This document shows positions 7,000 through 9,958 of a stretch of DNA of 9,958 nt, one piece after another. The notes beneath the pieces were generated by a model. That model was not told the origin of the DNA and ran no database searches. It was given only the letters and a program-made list of their open reading frames with translations. The first letter of the stretch is position 1. Every line of letters begins with the position of its first letter. The position numbers and the translations under genes were made by a program. This DNA is from an uncultured Phascolarctobacterium sp. Its GTDB lineage: Bacteria; Bacillota; Negativicutes; Acidaminococcales; Acidaminococcaceae. Location of the stretch: contig CAMFZA010000050.1 in NCBI GenBank assembly GCA_946002345.1, positions 1 through 9,958 on the forward strand. Direction: 5' to 3'.

Positions 7000-7467
7000 T
7001 TATTTTTCGCAGCCGCACACAAAATTCAGTGCGTCCACAGCACTCTGCTCCGGCTTTACCTTGGTCCAGGCGGCAGCCACCTTGCCTTCTTCATCAATAA
7101 CATAAACAGAACGTACCACGCCCATGCTTACCTTGCCATAAAGCTTCTTTTCCTGCCAAACCTCATAAGCCTGCAGAGTAGTAAGCTCCGTATCAGAAAG
7201 CAAAATAAAGGGCAGCTCCTGCTTAGTCGCAAAATTCATGTGCGACTTGACGCTGTCCTTGCTGATACCGATAACCACTGCGCCAGCTTCCTCAAATTTA
7301 GCAAAGGCATCGCGAAAGGCCTGAGCCTGACGGGTGCAGCCAGGAGTGGAATCCTTGGGATAAAAATATAGCACAACCTTCTTGCCAGCAAAATCCTTGA
7401 GGCTGACCAGCTTGCCTTCCTTATCCGGCAGAGTGAAGGCCGGAGCCACACTTCCAATTTCTAACAT
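7000..7467 (-). CDS. bcp: Peroxiredoxin, Bcp/PrxQ family (thiol peroxidase)
   Basis: A thiol peroxidase that reduces hydrogen peroxide and organic hydroperoxides in the cytoplasm, usually recycled by thioredoxin. From the chosen start it has 155 residues, typical for the family. The thioredoxin-fold features are present: APAFTLPDKEG near the N-terminus, YFYPKDSTPGCT with peroxidatic Cys44, FRD at 51-53, and VVRSVYVIDEEGKV at 117-130. The resolving Cys found five residues after the peroxidatic Cys in many members is Ala50 here. The protein instead ends in CGCEK, with Cys151 and Cys153. The frame opens at 7482, but GGAG (7480-7477) lies 9 nt before the ATG at 7467, which decides the start. It is monocistronic, between the rpmA terminator and the tRNA promoter. 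Confidence 0.93.
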   Translation of the reverse strand: MLEIGSVAPAFTLPDKEGKLVSLKDFAGKKVVLYFYPKDSTPGCTRQAQAFRDAFAKFEEAGAVVIGISKDSVKSHMNFATKQELPFILLSDTELTTLQAYEVWQEKKLYGKVSMGVVRSVYVIDEEGKVAAAWTKVKPEQSAVDALNFVCGCEK

Positions 7468-7515
7468 ATGTATCAACTCCATTTACAAAGTATTACTGCT
7501 ATTCTAGCTAGCTAC

Positions 7516-7524
7516 AGTATACCA
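7516..7524 (-). promoter_or_regulatory. Extended -10 promoter of bcp
   Basis: The minus strand reads TGG directly before TATACT (7521-7516), an extended -10 element with 5 of 6 matches in the hexamer. The hexamer at a 17-bp spacing is not -35-like, as often happens with extended -10 promoters. Transcription would start near 7509, about 42 nt before the bcp ATG. Confidence 0.6.
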
Positions 7525-7577
7525 CATTCCCCCAGCTTCTGCAGTTATTTCTTGGACAAAGTGGTCTCGATGGGTAC

Positions 7578-7607
7578 AAAAAAAACCGCACCCTTTTGTG
7601 GATGCGG
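7578..7607 (-). terminator. Intrinsic terminator of the rplU-prp-rpmA operon
   Basis: On the minus strand CCGCATCC pairs with GGGTGCGG (7607-7600 with 7593-7586), 8 pairs including one U:G, with a 6-nt loop. A run of eight T follows at 7585-7578. It begins 15 nt after the rpmA stop and closes the ribosomal operon before bcp. Confidence 0.95.
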
Positions 7608-7621
7608 ATTGGTTTTGTTGA

Positions 7622-7912
7622 TTAGATAGCTTCTTCAACAGGATATACAGAGATTTGGCGTTTATCGCGGCCCTTGCGCTCGAATTTTACGCGACCTTCG
7701 ATAGTAGCGAAAATGGTGTAATCCTTACCCATGCCAACATTGTTGCCGGGATGGAATTTGGTACCACGTTGACGAACGATGATGCTGCCAGCGGTTACCA
7801 ATTGGCTGTCATGAGCCTTGGTGCCCAAACGTTGCGCGTTGGAGTCACGACCGTTGTGGGAACTACCGGTACCTTTTTTATGTGCATGTAATTGCAGAAT
7901 AATTTCAAACAT
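7622..7912 (-). CDS. rpmA: Large ribosomal subunit protein L27 (bL27)
   Basis: L27 sits by the peptidyl transferase centre of the 50S subunit, where its N-terminus approaches the tRNA ends. The 96 residues contain the family signature [20 protein letters not shown] (11-30), [17 protein letters not shown] and [17 protein letters not shown]. Like other Firmicutes L27 proteins it begins with a short extension (MFEIILQLH) before the mature AHKKG end. This is removed by Prp, encoded just upstream. The residue before the cut, normally Phe (LQFF|A), is His9 here. The reading frame stays open to a GTG at 7921, but that codon overlaps the ribosome binding site. AGGAGG (7926-7921) lies 8 nt before the ATG at 7912. 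That AGGAGG also forms the last two Arg codons of prp. Confidence 0.97.
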   Translation of the reverse strand: MFEIILQLHAHKKGTGSSHNGRDSNAQRLGTKAHDSQLVTAGSIIVRQRGTKFHPGNNVGMGKDYTIFATIEGRVKFERKGRDKRQISVYPVEEAI

Positions 7913-7917
7913 TACTT

Positions 7918-8244
7918 TCACCTCCTATGTTCTTGGATGCGAACATATTGCGGACACTGACGGGCAATGGATTCCACTCCATAAACCATGGTTTGGAGAA
8001 TCGCCTCCGTCAGGTCAGTAGGAGCACTGTTCAATGCTACCTCTAAAATACCGTCCTCCTGATTAACGCTGTAGGACGGAGTAAGCTTCAAATGTCTTTC
8101 CAAGCCAAGCAAGGGGGCCTGTGTCAGAGCAGAAACGGCACTACAGACTATGTCCATGCCCTCCTGCGCATAACCAGCATGACCACTGACCCTATAGCCA
8201 GCTATCATACCCTGCTTATCCTTGAAGATATCGACCTGTACCAT
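7918..8244 (-). CDS. prp: Ribosomal-processing cysteine protease Prp
   Basis: Prp cleaves the N-terminal extension of L27 before or during 50S assembly. The 108 residues are normal for the family. The catalytic pair is visible: His22 in SGHAGYA and Cys34 in [12 protein letters not shown]. It lies between rplU and rpmA, the conserved place for this gene. Its ATG follows the rplU stop by 5 nt, and no Shine-Dalgarno sequence is visible before it, so translation may depend on ribosomes finishing rplU. It ends AGG AGG TGA, placing the rpmA ribosome binding site within its own last codons, 5 nt before the rpmA start. Older annotations of this family read YsxB-like or DUF464. Confidence 0.95.
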   Translation of the reverse strand: MVQVDIFKDKQGMIAGYRVSGHAGYAQEGMDIVCSAVSALTQAPLLGLERHLKLTPSYSVNQEDGILEVALNSAPTDLTEAILQTMVYGVESIARQCPQYVRIQEHRR

Positions 8245-8249
8245 TGCTA

Positions 8250-8561
8250 TTAAGCGTTGATGGAAACGATTTCAACAGCAGTGAACGGTTGACGATGACC
8301 TTGACGTTTACGGTAGTTGGATTTAGCTTTGTATTTGAAAACGAAAATTTTGTCAGCTTTGCCGTGTTCTACAACTTTAGCAACAACCTTTGCGCCTTCA
8401 ACTACGGGCTTGCCAATCTTTACGTCAGCGTCGTTAACTACGGTCAGAACTTCTTCGAAAACAACTTCAGCGCCAACTTCTGCGTTCAGTTTTTCAACTT
8501 GCAGGGTTTCGCCTTCGCTAACACGGTATTGTTTGCCGCCGGTTTTGATAATTGCGTACAT
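8250..8561 (-). CDS. rplU: Large ribosomal subunit protein L21 (bL21)
   Basis: L21 binds 23S rRNA in the 50S subunit. The 103 residues are the standard length, with the N-terminus [14 protein letters not shown], the central [12 protein letters not shown] segment, and the C-terminal [20 protein letters not shown] signature typical of L21. GGGAGG with an 8-nt spacer to GGAGG's last base precedes the ATG. The gene ends TAA TAG, two stop codons in a row in frame. It is first in the operon with prp and rpmA and has its own promoter and leader. Confidence 0.98.
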   Translation of the reverse strand: MYAIIKTGGKQYRVSEGETLQVEKLNAEVGAEVVFEEVLTVVNDADVKIGKPVVEGAKVVAKVVEHGKADKIFVFKYKAKSNYRKRQGHRQPFTAVEIVSINA

Positions 8562-8671
8562 CTATTGCACCTCCCTTAATGATAGACTCGCCAAATACGG
8601 TACCCACTGCCAGAGCAGCGGAATTTACAAACCTCTCTGCGCGGTTGGGGACGGACTAAAACAGTCCATAC
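8562..8671 (-). promoter_or_regulatory. Leader of rplU, candidate L21-type autoregulatory leader
   Basis: About 110 nt separate the predicted transcription start from the rplU ATG. Two hairpins are visible on the minus strand: GGACT-GTTTT-AGTCC at 8667-8653, and CCGCTGC-TCTG-GCAGTGG, roughly 8624-8607, a 7-bp stem with one G:U pair. No T run follows either, so neither is a terminator. Structured L21 leaders at this position are known in Firmicutes and are thought to let L21 repress its own operon. I base this call on position and local stems and cannot confirm a match to the family model. Confidence 0.45.
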
Positions 8672-8677
8672 TGGAAT

Positions 8678-8706
8678 ATTTTACCAATAATGACCTTATT
8701 TGTCAA
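8678..8706 (-). promoter_or_regulatory. Promoter of the rplU-prp-rpmA operon
   Basis: On the minus strand a perfect TTGACA (8706-8701) is followed by a 17-bp spacer and TAAAAT (8683-8678, 5 of 6). A TGG directly before the -10 also makes it an extended -10. The -35 box lies inside the last codons of the RNase gene (…GTTGACAAATAA), so the ribosomal operon has its own strong start. Transcription would begin near 8671. Confidence 0.85.
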
Positions 8707-9958
8707 CACCAGTATTATCCAAAATCATAAAACTTTCCACATGCAGGCTGGCATCACTTTCCACCTTAAGGGCGCAGGCCAGCTCCCGCTCCCAAGCCCG
8801 AATATCCTTAGCTAGCAGCCACTGGGCCAGCCAGGGGTTAGCCACAATGAGTAAACTTTTGGCGCTGCCACGCTGCTTGAGCAGCACCCGCAGGCGACGC
8901 TTCACCTCTAAAGCCAAGGTTTCGCGGCTTTGCACCCTTCCACTGCCATCGCACACGGGGCAAGGCGCATAAAGCACGCTGGACAGGTTTTGGCGAGACT
9001 TTTTGCGAGTGATTTCCACCAAATTAAGCACGGTGATATCCTGCACCTTGGGATGCATTTTATCCCCGGCCAAGGCTGTATGCAGCACATTGAGGATTTC
9101 CCTTTTGTGCTCCTCCGTATGCATATCGATAAAATCCACAACGATGATGCCACCAATGTCGCGCAATCGCAGCTGACGGGCAATTTCTCGGGCAGCCTCC
9201 CGATTGATTTGCATAATGGTCTCTTCCAGATTTTCGCGACCACTAAATTTGCCACTGTTCACATCGATAACGGTCATGGCCTCGGTGTAATCGATAATCA
9301 GGTAGCCACCGCTTGGCAAGGGCACCCGCTTATCGGAAATACCAGCCACGGCTTCCTGTTGCTGGTTATAGGTAAAAATATCCTCCAGCCCCTGATACAG
9401 GGTGAGGCGAATATTTTTCGCCTGGGGTAGCTGCTGCAAAAGCTCCTCCACCCGCTTATAAGTGTTCAAATCGTCGATAACGATTTCCTCCAGCTCCGGG
9501 CGCAGATAGTCCCGCACAATCCGAATGGGTAAATCCAACTCCCTCCTTAGCAGGCAGGGAGCCTTGGCCACCCGTTGCCGAGCCTCCAGCACCCGCCAGG
9601 CGGCAGCCAGCTCGGCCACATCCTGGGCCAACAGCTCATCGCTGACTCCCAGAGCGGCAGTGCGCACCACCACCCCCATACCCTGGGGGCGCACCTGGTT
9701 ATAGATTTTATTCAAGCGTTCTCTTTCACTTTTATCAGTAATCTTGCGGGAAATACCCACATAGTCCGCCTGGGGCAAAAGCACCGCATAACGACCTGGC
9801 AGCGTCAGCTCCCGGGTAGCTGTAGGTCCCTTAGTACCCCGGGCATCCTTGGAAATTTGCACAATCAGGCTTTGGCCCTCGGTCACATCCATGGCAACGC
9901 CTAGATACAGAACAGCAGTTTGCTCTAAGCCTAATTCCACAAATCCCGCCTGAATCCC
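8696..9958 (-). CDS. rng: Ribonuclease E/G family protein, N-terminus cut by window edge
   Basis: A single-strand endoribonuclease for rRNA maturation and mRNA decay. About 420 residues are visible, and the frame stays open to the window edge, so the true start lies outside. Numbered from the GTG at 9940, the order is: end of the S1 RNA-binding domain (KDARGTKGPTATRELTLPGR at 31-50), the 5' sensor motif VVRTAA (91-96), and the DNase I-like catalytic domain with DVNSGKF (Asp226) and VVDFIDM (Asp269), the two metal-binding aspartates. The Zn-link cysteines follow in APCPVCDGSG (Cys327, Cys330). The protein ends about 85 residues after the Zn-link, so it lacks the long scaffold tail of E. coli RNase E and resembles RNase G in size. 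The next operon's promoter is embedded in its 3' end. The choice between rng and rne as a symbol is not certain. Confidence 0.94.
   Translation of the reverse strand, partial: GIQAGFVELGLEQTAVLYLGVAMDVTEGQSLIVQISKDARGTKGPTATRELTLPGRYAVLLPQADYVGISRKITDKSERERLNKIYNQVRPQGMGVVVRTAALGVSDELLAQDVAELAAAWRVLEARQRVAKAPCLLRRELDLPIRIVRDYLRPELEEIVIDDLNTYKRVEELLQQLPQAKNIRLTLYQGLEDIFTYNQQQEAVAGISDKRVPLPSGGYLIIDYTEAMTVIDVNSGKFSGRENLEETIMQINREAAREIARQLRLRDIGGIIVVDFIDMHTEEHKREILNVLHTALAGDKMHPKVQDITVLNLVEITRKKSRQNLSSVLYAPCPVCDGSGRVQSRETLALEVKRRLRVLLKQRGSAKSLLIVANPWLAQWLLAKDIRAWERELACALKVESDASLHVESFMILDNTGVDK

Noticed and set aside
8653..8667. Hairpin GGACT-GTTTT-AGTCC as a terminator for the RNase gene
   Set aside because: It has a short stem and no T run on the minus strand, and it lies just downstream of a strong promoter. 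It is better read as part of the rplU leader.

Overview
All genes in this window lie on the minus strand, and the sequence looks like a bacterial chromosome of moderate GC with AT-rich intergenic regions. The gene set points to a Firmicutes-type organism, and I favour Negativicutes or Clostridia. The evidence is the order RNase E/G – rplU – prp – rpmA, an L27 with the N-terminal extension that Prp removes, strong AGGAGG-type ribosome binding sites, and a bacterial NADPH-type glutamate synthase. Bacilli usually lack RNase E/G, which argues against them. The genus cannot be fixed from the sequence alone.

Layout in transcription order, from high to low coordinates. (1) 9958-8696: the C-terminal part of an RNase E/G ribonuclease, cut by the window edge. 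Its last codons contain the -35 box of the promoter for the next operon. (2) 8671-7578: rplU (L21), prp (the protease that trims L27) and rpmA (L27), preceded by a roughly 110-nt leader and closed by a clear intrinsic terminator. (3) 7524-7000: a peroxiredoxin of the Bcp/PrxQ family with its own extended -10 promoter. (4) 6946-6640: tRNA-Thr(TGU) behind a perfect consensus promoter, followed by three tandem terminator hairpins separated by decayed copies of the tRNA's own 3' half. (5) 6605-5476: a gene for an unrecognised soluble protein with a probable PH-like C-terminal domain. (6) 5473-5303: non-coding sequence with a nested set of possible RNA stems and a clear intrinsic terminator. (7) 5225-1: the gltB-gltD operon for glutamate synthase, with gltD cut by the window edge.

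The genes fall into separate small units. rplU-prp-rpmA makes two large-subunit ribosomal proteins and, between them, the protease that matures one of them. gltBD makes the two subunits of GOGAT, which converts glutamine and 2-oxoglutarate into two glutamates using NADPH. Its start and stop codons overlap, as expected for subunits made in fixed ratio. The tRNA, bcp and the unknown gene appear to be separately transcribed.

I see no mobile element, phage, CRISPR array or defence system here. The most unusual structure is the tandem array of tRNA 3' halves and terminators at 6640-6863, where one copy carries a 21-nt hairpin inside the T-loop. Other points worth attention are an L27 cleavage site with His in place of the usual Phe, a possible structured RNA at 5361-5473, and the uncharacterised protein gene beside it. 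Several gene starts are placed downstream of the longest open frame because the ribosome binding site decides them (gltB, the unknown gene, bcp, rpmA).
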